A DNA stretch of 51,543 nucleotides, taken from positions 1 through 51,543 of the forward strand of contig NZ_OBQD01000029.1 of NCBI RefSeq assembly GCF_900220975.1. Direction: 5' to 3'. This document shows positions 27,101 through 35,845 of this stretch, in pieces. This DNA comes from Rhizobium subbaraonis. Lineage in GTDB: Bacteria > Pseudomonadota > Alphaproteobacteria > Rhizobiales > Rhizobiaceae. The position numbers and the translations under genes are program-made. The notes under the pieces were generated by a model. That model was not told where the DNA came from. It searched no databases and saw only the letters and a program-made list of their open reading frames with translations. Position 1 is the first letter of the stretch; every line of letters begins with the position of its first letter.

Positions 27101-28111
27101 TCAACCCTTGACCATGTTGCCCCAGTTTTCCTCGCTGTCGACATTCTCCTTCCAGATCATGACCGGCTGGATCAGGGTGTTCTTGTTCACCGGTTTTCCG
27201 CTGAAATGGTTCTCCATTTCCTGGATGATGGAGGAGCCCATGGAGAACGGATTCTGGCCCACGTCGGCCGTCTGCGTTCCTTCGCGGATGCGCTGCAGGC
27301 CGAGCGGGGTACCGTCGAAGCCGATCACCGGGATGTGGCCTTCTTCGCCCGCAAGCTTCAGTCTGTCGATCTGGCGAAGCGCCGAGACGACGCCGCGGAT
27401 CATTTCGTCATTGTGGGCCCAGATGGCCGCGACATTCGGATCACGTGTAAAAGCGTCGACGGTCAGGGTCTGCGCGTTGTCCGCGGTCCATTCTGCCTTC
27501 AGGGTTTCAATCGTAATATCGGGATACTTCGCCTCCATCTGCTCATGAAAACCCTGGTAGCGCTTCTCGGATTGGCCCGAACCGATCGCCCCGCGAATCT
27601 CCAGGACGCGGCCCTTGCCGCCCGTCAGCTTGGCCACCGCATCGGCAGCGGCCCGGCCGCCGGCAACGTCGTCGAAGGTATTGTAGGCCACCCACTCGCC
27701 TTCCGGCGGCAGGTTTTCGAGCATGAAGAGCGGAATTCCCGCCTCGTTGGCCTTGCGGACGCCACCCTGGAGAAGTTTGGCATCTACCGGGTTGAGCAGA
27801 ATGATGTCCGGCGACTTCGAAAGCACGTCCAGCAGCTGGGTCGTCTGCGTCGAGGGATCCCCCTTTCCGTCATAGACGGAGATGTTCATGCCCTTCTCGG
27901 CGGCCAGTTTCTTCACATGCTCGACGAGCGTGACCTGGTATTCGTATTGCAGTCCGAAGGCGATATAGGCGAGGTTCTTGCCCTTCAGGGCGCTGTCTTC
28001 CGCAGACGCGTGCCCCGGCAGCGCAACGGCGCCCGTCAGCATCAGGGCGGTACCGGCTGCAAGCTGCAAGAGGGTACGGCGTGTCGCTGTCATTCTGGTC
28101 TTGGTGTCCAT
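27101..28111 (-). CDS. Sugar-type ABC binding protein (CUT2) with Tat-like signal
   Basis: 336 aa from ATG at 28111 (GGGAGGAAACAGG upstream). The signal has a twin arginine (MTATRRTLLQLAAGTALMLTG), suggesting Tat export; a shorter start at that Met is possible. Peripla_BP_4 fold: LAYIAFGLQYEYQVTLV, SPDIILLNPVDA, AAIWAHNDEMIRG, PVIGFDGTPLG. Supplies the ligand to the permease and ATPase encoded upstream. A Tat signal is unusual among the three binding proteins here and hints at early folding or a bound cofactor. Confidence 0.9.
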   Translation of the reverse strand: MDTKTRMTATRRTLLQLAAGTALMLTGAVALPGHASAEDSALKGKNLAYIAFGLQYEYQVTLVEHVKKLAAEKGMNISVYDGKGDPSTQTTQLLDVLSKSPDIILLNPVDAKLLQGGVRKANEAGIPLFMLENLPPEGEWVAYNTFDDVAGGRAAADAVAKLTGGKGRVLEIRGAIGSGQSEKRYQGFHEQMEAKYPDITIETLKAEWTADNAQTLTVDAFTRDPNVAAIWAHNDEMIRGVVSALRQIDRLKLAGEEGHIPVIGFDGTPLGLQRIREGTQTADVGQNPFSMGSSIIQEMENHFSGKPVNKNTLIQPVMIWKENVDSEENWGNMVKG

Positions 28112-28273
28112 CCTGTTTCCTCCCAATTGGACCCGTGATCCACCACATTCTGGTGGCTTGCCATTCCCGCCCTACCCGCTTTCAGGCAAAGCGATCCCGT
28201 TCGCCTGCAAGGGCGTCATTTCATTTGGTTACGCTGATTTGGCCCTTGGTGCGGCGGCCACCGCTCCGCCCCT

Positions 28274-29341
28274 TCAGGCCCTCTGCGATTTGGCAGCTTT
28301 GGTGGCGATCACCTTTTTACGCATTCCCGCTTCCAGATAGCTGCGTCGATAAACATCCAGCGCAGCGGCTGCAGCAATCACCAATCCGGAGACGACGGAG
28401 TCCCAGTTCGGCGGCACGTTGAGCAAGTTGACGGCATTCTGGACCAAGCCAAGCAGCAGCACCCCGAGAAGCATGCTTCCCATGTTGCCCTCCCCCCCGA
28501 AAAGGCTGACGCCACCGATGACCACCGCTGCGATGACGGCAAGTTCCAGCCCCTGGGCCGCCGTCGCAGCACCCGCCTCGAACCGTGCCGTTATCAAGAG
28601 CCCCGCGATTGCCGACATCAACCCCGAGATCATGAAGGCGATGATGATGACACGTTCGGTATTGATCCCGGCGAGGCGCGCGGCCAGTGGATTTCCGCCG
28701 GTTGCATAGACGGATCGGCCAAACGAGGTGCGGGAAAGGACAATCTGGGCAACGAGCGCCAGCGCAAGGGTCAGAACGATCACCGCCGGAATTCCAAGAA
28801 TGCGGGCGGCCTGAAGATCGACGAAGAAGGCCGGCACTGGCGCAATGTTCGTTCCGCCGGAGTAGATGTAGGCGAGGCCGCGACCGATCGTCATTGTGGC
28901 AAGTGTCGCAATCAGCGCCGGGATGCGCAGCTTCGTGACGGCTAGCCCGTTGACCAGGCCGATTGCGAGCCCCGCCATCAACGCAACGAGGATGCCGATT
29001 TCCGGCGAGAAGCCCTGAAACTGTACGAGCCCCACCGAAAGCACCGAAGAAAGCACCAGTACGGACGCCACAGAGAGGTCGATGCCGGCAACGAGGATGA
29101 CGAAGGTCTGGCCAATCGCCACGACCGCGATGATCGTCGCCGACTGCAGAACGTTCTCGATGTTCCGCATGGTTGCAAAAACCGGGCTGAGAATACTCAT
29201 GATGCCGCCGCCAAGCAGAATGACGGCAAGCAGTCCGACGCTCTGCATGAGGTCGATGAAGGATATGCGGCCGCGAAGCGCGGGAAGTTTGTTACCTGCG
29301 TCCGGGGCGATATCGCTCATCGGTGTGTTCTCCAGTGCCAT
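28274..29341 (-). CDS. Sugar-type ABC permease (CUT2)
   Basis: 355 aa with the signature QTFVILVAGIDLSVAS (usual G replaced by A) and AAVVIGGVSLFGGEG and GSMLLGVLLLG at the C-terminus. Start ATG at 29341 with GGGAGAAATTTGA. Follows the ATPase gene by 16 bp. Confidence 0.92.
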   Translation of the reverse strand: MALENTPMSDIAPDAGNKLPALRGRISFIDLMQSVGLLAVILLGGGIMSILSPVFATMRNIENVLQSATIIAVVAIGQTFVILVAGIDLSVASVLVLSSVLSVGLVQFQGFSPEIGILVALMAGLAIGLVNGLAVTKLRIPALIATLATMTIGRGLAYIYSGGTNIAPVPAFFVDLQAARILGIPAVIVLTLALALVAQIVLSRTSFGRSVYATGGNPLAARLAGINTERVIIIAFMISGLMSAIAGLLITARFEAGAATAAQGLELAVIAAVVIGGVSLFGGEGNMGSMLLGVLLLGLVQNAVNLLNVPPNWDSVVSGLVIAAAAALDVYRRSYLEAGMRKKVIATKAAKSQRA

Positions 29342-29357
29342 TCAAATTTCTCCCGGT

Positions 29358-30881
29358 TCAGCCCGTTGTCGCATAGCTCATGATGGTTTCGCTGGTAGCC
29401 TGCTCACGGGTGAGCGCGGCGGATATCCTCCCAGAGCGCATCACCAGGACGCGATCCGACAACGATAGGATTTCCGGCAGCTCCGAACTGATCAGCAAAA
29501 TCGCCATTCCGCTTTCCGCAAGCCGAAGGATGAGCTCGCTGATTTCCGACTTGGCGCCGACGTCGATGCCCTTGGTTGGCTCATCGAGGATCAGCAGTCT
29601 CGGCTGCCGCGCAAGCCAGCGCCCGAGGACGACCTTCTGCTGGTTGCCGCCTGACAATGTGGACACGCGCACCTTCGAGGAGGCCGCCTTCACCGCGAGG
29701 CTGCGCATTTCACGTTCGGCAATCTCGTCTTCCAACGCATTCGACAGGAAACCATAGCGAGAAACCTTGTCGAACAGGCTGAGCGTCATGTTGCTGCGCA
29801 CGCTCATCAGGCCGACCAGGGCCTGCCGGCGCCGGTCCTCGGGAACAAGGCCGATGCCGGCGTCAATCGCAGCCTTGGGATTGTTTTGTTGTACACGCGT
29901 CCCAGCGATCTCGACGCTCCCTTCATCATAGGGATCGATGCCGAAGACGCAGGAAGCAAGCTCGCTTCGGCCCGCACCGACAAGCCCCGACATGCCGACG
30001 ATTTCACCAGCCCTGACATCGAAGGAAACGTTGTCAAGCACGCCTTCACGCGTCAGGTTACTGACCCGCAAAACCACCTCACCGACCGGGCGTGGCTTAT
30101 GTTTGGTTACATGCACCTGACGGCCGACCATCATGCGGATGACCTTGTCGTGATCCAGCTCCGAAATCGGCTTCGTTCCTATCAGCCGCCCATCCCTGAG
30201 AACAGTGACGCGGTCAGCAATGGCAAACACTTCCTCCAGCCAGTGCGACACGAACACGATCCCAAGGCCATTGGCCTTCAAGTCGTCCACCACACGAAAT
30301 AGACGCTCGATTTCCGGCGGCGAGAGCGACGTGGTCGGCTCGTCCATCACAAGGATCTTCGAATCTTCCGAAATGGCCCGAGCGATCTCCACCAGTTGCT
30401 GGTCTGCCGAAGACAAGCGGCCGGCCGGCGTTGCGATATTGAGGTGCGGCGCGACGCGCGCGACAGCCGCCCGCGCCTTCCGCTTCTGCTTTTGGATGGA
30501 AAGCCAGCCATATCGCCCAGGCCAGCGACCCAGCATGATGTTTTCGGCGACGGACATAGCGGGCACGAGATGGGCGTCCTGATGAATTGTCGCGACGCCG
30601 ATACGGTGCGCCGCCGCCGGATCTGCCTGCAGAGGCACGCCATCAACGGTGATCTCGCCGCGGTCCGGAGTATAGAAACCCGCCATCAGCTTGATCAGGG
30701 TCGACTTGCCTGCACCGTTCTCACCCAGGAGCGCGGTCACCTCTCCGGCGCGCACATCGAAATCGACATTGTCGAGGGCAAGGACGCCCGGGAACGACTT
30801 GGTCACTCCACGGGCCACCAGGACTTCCCGCCGTTCGCCATCGGCAAGCTCGATAGCGGCATTCGCGTGCACAGCACTCAT
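29358..30881 (-). CDS. Sugar-type ABC dual ATPase (CUT2)
   Basis: 507 aa. First cassette [20 protein letters not shown] and [12 protein letters not shown]; second cassette [21 protein letters not shown] and LLILDEPTKGIDVG. The chosen ATG at 30881 has a poor ribosome site but overlaps (ATGA) the stop of a 16-codon upstream frame that has a good one, so translation may be coupled. A longer in-frame start at 30974 is less likely. First gene of the operon. Confidence 0.9.
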   Translation of the reverse strand: MSAVHANAAIELADGERREVLVARGVTKSFPGVLALDNVDFDVRAGEVTALLGENGAGKSTLIKLMAGFYTPDRGEITVDGVPLQADPAAAHRIGVATIHQDAHLVPAMSVAENIMLGRWPGRYGWLSIQKQKRKARAAVARVAPHLNIATPAGRLSSADQQLVEIARAISEDSKILVMDEPTTSLSPPEIERLFRVVDDLKANGLGIVFVSHWLEEVFAIADRVTVLRDGRLIGTKPISELDHDKVIRMMVGRQVHVTKHKPRPVGEVVLRVSNLTREGVLDNVSFDVRAGEIVGMSGLVGAGRSELASCVFGIDPYDEGSVEIAGTRVQQNNPKAAIDAGIGLVPEDRRRQALVGLMSVRSNMTLSLFDKVSRYGFLSNALEDEIAEREMRSLAVKAASSKVRVSTLSGGNQQKVVLGRWLARQPRLLILDEPTKGIDVGAKSEISELILRLAESGMAILLISSELPEILSLSDRVLVMRSGRISAALTREQATSETIMSYATTG

Positions 30882-30928
30882 CTCGGCGATCCCGTCATGA
30901 CGGGCCGCCCGAAGACCATCGAAACCAT
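30878..30928 (-). CDS. Possible 16-aa leader peptide coupled to the ABC ATPase gene
   Basis: ATG at 30928 follows GGGGAGGATTTGGAGA; the frame encodes MVSMVFGRPVMTGSPR and stops with TGA overlapping the ATPase ATG (ATGA). The strong ribosome site belongs to this frame and not to the ATPase start, which suggests reinitiation. No amino-acid-run attenuator is evident. Confidence 0.4.
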   Translation of the reverse strand: MVSMVFGRPVMTGSPR

Positions 30929-31006
30929 TCTCCAAATCCTCCCCGCCAGGGTTCGCCACTCCTCGGCGAACCACCGCAAACCCCGAGTTCGCGACTGACG
31001 AGGTGC

Positions 31007-31035
31007 ACGCTAGTGTTGGTCCACAAACTTGTCAA
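31007..31035 (-). promoter_or_regulatory. Promoter of the third transporter operon
   Basis: Consensus TTGACA (31035-31030) with a 17-bp spacer to TAGCGT (31012-31007) on the minus strand. The upstream edge of the -35 hexamer lies inside operator site 1. The remaining 31062-31330 holds no gene I can support. Confidence 0.55.
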
Positions 31036-31058
31036 CTGGTAGAGGCAGCAGGCCAGTT
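31034..31058. promoter_or_regulatory. Operator site 1: AACTGG-N13-CCAGTT
   Basis: Perfect 6-bp inverted repeat, AACTGG at 31034-31039 and CCAGTT at 31053-31058. It overlaps the first bases of the -35 box of the transporter promoter. It has the same half-sites and the same 13-bp spacing as the site before the GntR gene. Confidence 0.6.
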
Positions 31059-31338
31059 AAGTTTTTTTGATGAGGCTGAATGTTATTCGGCGGATCTTAC
31101 AGATCCGGAATTTTCGTTGCGGCCCGAGATTCTTCGTTCTGGCCGACCCACCACGAAATCGAAGCAACGAGACGAGCAAATATAAATAACTGCTGTAACA
31201 GGATATTTTGCAACCAAGACCACCTTCTTTCCGGCCGACCTCTCCCTTCCTGCTTGCCGCGCCTGCCGGGTAGTGGCGAAGGGAAAGGCACGAGATTTTT
31301 TTTGAGGCGGGAGGTGACAGTCACGCTCGAATAGTTTA

Positions 31339-31361
31339 ACTGGACTATAAATCAGTCCAGT
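31339..31361. promoter_or_regulatory. Operator site 2: ACTGGACT-N7-AGTCCAGT
   Basis: Perfect 8-bp inverted repeat immediately upstream of the GntR gene; read as ACTGG-N13-CCAGT it matches site 1. Binding here would block the regulator gene's own promoter or ribosome site, consistent with autoregulation. Confidence 0.65.
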
Positions 31362-31373
31362 AATGGTGTGCCA

Positions 31374-32162
31374 ATGCCCAGCCTTCCGTTGTCCCCTCTA
31401 CACGAGACGCTGCACAAGCAGACAGCCAAGGAAATGATCCGAGACAAGATCGTTTCCATGATCGCGTCGGGCATTCTGCAGCGAGGCGACGAATTGCCGA
31501 GCGAGCGGGAGTTGTCCACCATGCTGGCAGTCAGCCGGGAGACCGTCCGCGGAGCGATACAACTTCTCGCTGGCGAGGGCGTGGTCCAAGTCTCGCAGGG
31601 CGCACGCACCCGCGTTTCGCGCATCGACGTCGCAGTCAGCACACAGCGCATCGGCGTTACCAATCCGACGTCCATCAACGGATATAGCCTTGCGGCGGTG
31701 CATGCGGCGAGGCTGCTGGTCGAAACGGCGGTCGCCGCCGATGCTGCCCGCAACCTGGGACCTGACGACATTCGGCGCCTTGAAGATTCGATCGCCGCAC
31801 AAGAGCAGGCTCTGGACGACCCCGTCCGCTTCCTGATCTGCGACCGCGAGTTCCATCTGACGATCTACTATGCATCGACGAACAAGCTGCTCGCGGACTT
31901 CGTCGTCGATCTCTACACCTACATGCTCGATCATCGCCGGATTGCGATGGGCGAACCGGGCGCAATCGAGAAAAGCCTGGAAGATCACCGGTTCATCGTG
32001 CGTGCGCTGAAAATGCGAAATCCGGAAGCGGTGGCCGCGGCTTTTTCCGAACATATCCTTCGAATTCACGACACATCTCGCGCCATCGATGAAGGCGGCC
32101 TCGCGGAGGCGGCAAGGAAACCCGCAGACGCAGTGCCCTTCAACGCCATCGGCAGAAAGTAA
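31374..32162 (+). CDS. GntR-family regulator, FadR/FCD subfamily
   Basis: 262 aa. Residues about 10-80 form the GntR winged helix (MIRDKIVSMIASGIL, LPSERELSTMLAVSRETVRGAI). The C-terminal half is an all-helical FCD domain with metal/ligand residues in DREFHLTIYYAS and EDHRFIVRAL and a final EHILRIHD. FadR-type members in sugar-acid loci sense the acid substrate. ATG at 31374 preferred; GTG at 31368 is in frame. First gene of the erythronate operon and divergent from the transporter operon; probably binds the two operator sites. Confidence 0.88.
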   Translation: MPSLPLSPLHETLHKQTAKEMIRDKIVSMIASGILQRGDELPSERELSTMLAVSRETVRGAIQLLAGEGVVQVSQGARTRVSRIDVAVSTQRIGVTNPTSINGYSLAAVHAARLLVETAVAADAARNLGPDDIRRLEDSIAAQEQALDDPVRFLICDREFHLTIYYASTNKLLADFVVDLYTYMLDHRRIAMGEPGAIEKSLEDHRFIVRALKMRNPEAVAAAFSEHILRIHDTSRAIDEGGLAEAARKPADAVPFNAIGRK

Positions 32163-32176
32163 GGGAGCCCGCTTAC

Positions 32177-33169
32177 ATGAGAATATTGGTAATCGGCGCG
32201 GCCGGCATGATCGGCCGCAAGCTGGTGCACGCCCTGTTGCAGGCCGGCACGGTCAATGGCAAGCCGATACGCTATCTGACGCTCGCCGATATCGTCGCAC
32301 CTGAACGACCTGATTTCGACGGCGAGATCGAGACAATCGCGAGCGATCTCTCTCGCCCCGGCGCTGCGAAGCGCCTTATCTCGCTGCGGCCAGACATAAT
32401 CTTCCATTTGGCGGCCGTCGTCTCCGGCGAGGCAGAAGCCGATTTCGAGAAGGGCTACCGGGTCAATCTCGACGGAACCCTCTCACTGTTCGAAGCCATC
32501 CGTCACGAGGGCATGGAGCGCCCCTACACCCCACGCGTCGTTTTCACGTCGTCGATCGTGGTGTTCGGCGAGCCCCTGCCCCCGATCATCAGCGACACCC
32601 ATTGCGTCACGCCGCTGACGAGCTACGGCACCCAGAAGGCTATCGGCGAACTTCTCCTCGCCGACTATTCGCGCAAGGGCATCCTCGACGGCATCGGCAT
32701 TCGCCTGCCGACGATTTCGATCCGACCGGGCAAGCCCAACCGGGCCGCCTCTGGCTTTTTCTCGTCGATCCTGCGCGAGCCTCTGATCGGAGAGGAGGCC
32801 ATCCTTCCTGTCAGTGAGACGGTGCGCCACTGGTTTGCAAGCCCGCGCGCAGCCACCCGCTTCCTGTTGCATGCCGCGGAAATTGATACGAGATCGCTCG
32901 GCCATCTGCGCACGATCACCATGCCGGGCCTGTCGGCGACGGTCGGCGACCAGATCGAGGCTCTGCGCCGGGTTGCCGGCGATGGCGCCACGCAACTCAT
33001 CCGCCGCGAGCCGAACGAAGCGATCGCCAGCATCATAGCCGGCTGGCCACAGGGTTTCGACACCCGGCGCGCCGAAGCGCTGGGCTTTCAAGGCGAGGCA
33101 TCGTTCGAGGAGATCATCCGCGTCCATATCGAGGATGAACTGGGAAATCGCATCCGGGAGCACGCCTGA
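32177..33169 (+). CDS. denD: D-erythronate dehydrogenase (NAD-dependent epimerase/dehydratase family)
   Basis: 330 aa, start ATG 32177 after AAGGGAG. Extended SDR fold: N-terminal GAAGMIG nucleotide loop at residues 7-13, HLAAVVSGEAE, catalytic Ser near 125 and Tyr150-x3-Lys154 (TSYGTQK). DenD oxidises D-erythronate to 2-oxotetronate with NAD+. The name rests on the pattern plus the complete set of partners OtnK, OtnC and OtnI directly downstream in the reported D-erythronate pathway; a related C4 acid is possible. Confidence 0.82.
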   Translation: MRILVIGAAGMIGRKLVHALLQAGTVNGKPIRYLTLADIVAPERPDFDGEIETIASDLSRPGAAKRLISLRPDIIFHLAAVVSGEAEADFEKGYRVNLDGTLSLFEAIRHEGMERPYTPRVVFTSSIVVFGEPLPPIISDTHCVTPLTSYGTQKAIGELLLADYSRKGILDGIGIRLPTISIRPGKPNRAASGFFSSILREPLIGEEAILPVSETVRHWFASPRAATRFLLHAAEIDTRSLGHLRTITMPGLSATVGDQIEALRRVAGDGATQLIRREPNEAIASIIAGWPQGFDTRRAEALGFQGEASFEEIIRVHIEDELGNRIREHA

Positions 33170-33170
33170 C

Positions 33171-34421
33171 ATGTTGCTCGGTGTCATTGCGGACGACTTC
33201 ACCGGAGCGAGCGACATTGCCAACACGCTCGCCAAAGGCGGCATGTCGACGGTGCAGTTTTCCGGCATCGGCCAAGCCGTGCCGAACTGCGAAGCAGGTG
33301 TGGTGGCACTCAAGACGCGCTCCATCGCCGCTTGCGATGCCGTTTCGCAGTCTGTAGCGGCGGCGCGCTGGCTTCTAAATCAGGGCTGCGAGCAGATTGT
33401 CTTCAAGTACTGCTCCACGTTCGATTCCACGCCGCAGGGCAATATCGGCCCTGTCGCCGAGGCGCTGCTGGACCTCCTCGGGACGGAACTCGCCATCGTG
33501 TGTCCGGCCTTTCCCGGTGCCGGTCGTCGGATCTTCATGGGGCACCTCTTCGTGGGGGACCAGCTTCTTTCCGAAACGGGGATGCGATACCACCCGCTGA
33601 CACCGATGACGGATCCCGACATCCGGCGGTGGCTGGCGCATCAGACCTCGGGCGAGGTGGGCGCCATTGCCCTCGATACCGTTCGCGCCGGCACCGATGC
33701 ACTGCGCGGAGCCTTCAGAGCGGCACGGGATGCCGGACGCCGCCTCATCGTCACAGACGCGATAGCCGACGAGGACCTTCTAACGATCGGCGCCGCAGCT
33801 GCCGATCACAAGCTAATCACCGGCGGATCCGGCATAGCGCAGGGCCTACCGCAGAATTTTCGCGCAAAAGGCAGGCTGGGCGCGAGGCCAGAAATCGTTC
33901 CCACTGTGGAAGGCCCGGGAATTGTGCTGTGCGGCTCCTGCTCCGCCACCTCGCAGCAACAGGTCGCCACCTTCGCCGCTAGTCATCCGTCCTACGCCGT
34001 AGATACAAACGCGCTCATGCGGGGGGACCTTCCTCTCCACGATGTCGCTGCATGGATCAGTGACCAGGGACGGCAGACTCCCATCGTATACTCCACTGCG
34101 GCACCCGATACCATTGCGGACACACAGACGCGGTTCGGCAGAGACGCCGTGGCCGAGCGGATTGAGCGCTTCTTCGCCGATCTTGCCCGTCACCTCGCCG
34201 ACACCGGCACGCGGCGTATCGTCGTCGGCGGAGGCGAAACATCGGGCGCGGTCGTCGAGGCGCTGGAACTGTCCAGTATGCGCGTTGGCCGCGAAATCGA
34301 CCCGGGGGTGCCGGTGCTCATTGGTGATCGCAACGGCCCGCTGGGCCTGGCGCTAAAAAGCGGCAATTTCGGCGCTCCCGATTTCTTCGAGAAAGCATTG
34401 CACGAGGTGGGACAAGCATGA
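33171..34421 (+). CDS. otnK: 3-oxo-tetronate kinase (DUF1537 / four-carbon acid sugar kinase)
   Basis: 416 aa from ATG 33171, one base after the denD stop; the earlier in-frame start at 33135 would overlap denD. N-terminal SBD_N domain opens with GVIADDFTGASDIAN, the acid-sugar binding motif, with FKYCSTFDSTPQGN next. The C-terminal NBD contains GSCSATSQQQ and VVGGGETSGAVVE for ATP. OtnK phosphorylates 3-oxotetronate at O4. Its stop overlaps the otnC start (ATGA). Confidence 0.88.
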   Translation: MLLGVIADDFTGASDIANTLAKGGMSTVQFSGIGQAVPNCEAGVVALKTRSIAACDAVSQSVAAARWLLNQGCEQIVFKYCSTFDSTPQGNIGPVAEALLDLLGTELAIVCPAFPGAGRRIFMGHLFVGDQLLSETGMRYHPLTPMTDPDIRRWLAHQTSGEVGAIALDTVRAGTDALRGAFRAARDAGRRLIVTDAIADEDLLTIGAAAADHKLITGGSGIAQGLPQNFRAKGRLGARPEIVPTVEGPGIVLCGSCSATSQQQVATFAASHPSYAVDTNALMRGDLPLHDVAAWISDQGRQTPIVYSTAAPDTIADTQTRFGRDAVAERIERFFADLARHLADTGTRRIVVGGGETSGAVVEALELSSMRVGREIDPGVPVLIGDRNGPLGLALKSGNFGAPDFFEKALHEVGQA

Positions 34422-35050
34422 ACGAGGACGCCATCCGCGCCGACATCGTCCGTTGGGGCAAGTCATTCTTCGAACGCGGGCTCACCGCCGGCTCGTCCGG
34501 CAACATTTCCGCGCGCGTCGAAGATGGGTTCATCACGACGCCGACGAATTCCTGTCTCGGATTCCTCAAGCCCGAACGCCTGTCGAAGCTCGACGTCGAG
34601 GGCAACCACATCTCCGGAGATCCTCCGACGAAGGAAATACCGCTGCATTTCGCTTTCTATGAGGGCCGCCAGTGCGGGGCGGTGATCCACCTGCACTCGA
34701 CGTACGCAACAGCTCTTTCGTGCCTTTCGGACATCGACCGGCGCGACGCGCTGCCACCGATAACTCCCTATGTCGTGATGCGTGTCGGAAAGGTTCCTCT
34801 CGTGCCGTACACGCGCCCAGGATCGACGGCCATCAAGCCGCTGGTAGCAAGCATCGTCGCCAACAGCAGCGCGGCTCTTCTCGAGAACCATGGTCCGGTG
34901 GTGTCGGGCTTGACTGTCGAGGCTGCGGCCTTCGCCATAGAGGAGCTCGAAGAGGCCGCCAAACTGGCACTCCTGACCCGGGGCATGCAGGTTCGGCATC
35001 TGCCACCCGAAGCCGTCGCCGACCTCGACGCCACCTTCAAGTTGCGGTGA
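34418..35050 (+). CDS. otnC: 3-oxo-tetronate 4-phosphate decarboxylase (class II aldolase family)
   Basis: 210 aa. Class II aldolase fold with the metal site His91/His93 (IHLHSTYA) and His158 (ENHGPVV), GSSGNIS phosphate loop at 26-31 and Glu73 at the catalytic position. OtnC removes CO2 from 3-oxotetronate 4-phosphate to give dihydroxyacetone phosphate. Overlaps otnK and precedes otnI by 3 bp. Confidence 0.85.
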   Translation: MNEDAIRADIVRWGKSFFERGLTAGSSGNISARVEDGFITTPTNSCLGFLKPERLSKLDVEGNHISGDPPTKEIPLHFAFYEGRQCGAVIHLHSTYATALSCLSDIDRRDALPPITPYVVMRVGKVPLVPYTRPGSTAIKPLVASIVANSSAALLENHGPVVSGLTVEAAAFAIEELEEAAKLALLTRGMQVRHLPPEAVADLDATFKLR

Positions 35051-35053
35051 ATC

Positions 35054-35833
35054 ATGCCCAGGTTTTCTGCCAATCTCGGTTTTCTCTGGCCCGACCGCCC
35101 GCTGCTCGATCGTATCGACGCTGCTGCGGCTGCAGGATTTCGCGCCATCGAACTGCACTGGCCCTATGACGTTTCGGCTCACAGGGTAAAGGACCGTTGC
35201 GCAGAGCACGGCCTTGTCCTTCTCGGGCTAAATACGCCGGTCGGTCAATCCGAGAAGGGCGAGTTCGGCCTTGGTGCCGTCCCCGGCCGCCAGGCCGATT
35301 TCGAAGTCGGCTTTCAACAGGCTCTCGAATGGGGCCGCACGGCTGGCGCCTCAGTGATCCATGTCATGGCTGGTGTCGTGGCGCCGCAAGAAAAGCACGC
35401 CGGCCGATCGGTGCTCGTCGAAAACCTGCGAAAAGCGGCTTCCCGCGCGCCGGAGATGATGCTTGTCCTCGAAGGCATCAACCAACGTGACAGGCCCGGC
35501 TATTTCTATTCCACGATTGGTGAAAAGGCGGAAATCATCAACGAGGTCGACGCGCCGAACGTCAAAATCATGTTTGACGTCTACCACGTCGGAGTTTCGG
35601 AAGGAGACATCTTTGGTAAGCTGGCAACCCACCTGCCCATCATAGGTCACGTCCAGATTGCCGCTGTCCCGAGCCGGGCCGAACCCGACGAAGGAGAGAT
35701 TCACTATGCCAACGTTTTCCGCGAACTCGACCGCCTCGGCTATCGTGGCTGGGTGGGCTGCGAATACAAGCCCCGCGCCGCCACGGACAGCGGGCTTGGC
35801 TGGGCCCGGACGCTCGGTACCGCAATTTCATAG
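35054..35833 (+). CDS. otnI: 2-oxo-tetronate isomerase (hydroxypyruvate isomerase-like)
   Basis: 259-aa TIM barrel of the Hyi/OtnI group. Catalytic Glu140 (LVLEGIN) and Glu237 (GCEYKP) with Asp175 (MFDVYH) and Gln201 (GHVQIA) match the family metal and acid/base set. Converts 2-oxotetronate to 3-oxotetronate, the step between DenD and OtnK. Tight spacing in the operon supports this over hydroxypyruvate isomerase itself. Confidence 0.85.
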   Translation: MPRFSANLGFLWPDRPLLDRIDAAAAAGFRAIELHWPYDVSAHRVKDRCAEHGLVLLGLNTPVGQSEKGEFGLGAVPGRQADFEVGFQQALEWGRTAGASVIHVMAGVVAPQEKHAGRSVLVENLRKAASRAPEMMLVLEGINQRDRPGYFYSTIGEKAEIINEVDAPNVKIMFDVYHVGVSEGDIFGKLATHLPIIGHVQIAAVPSRAEPDEGEIHYANVFRELDRLGYRGWVGCEYKPRAATDSGLGWARTLGTAIS

Positions 35834-35845
35834 ATGGAGGAAAAG

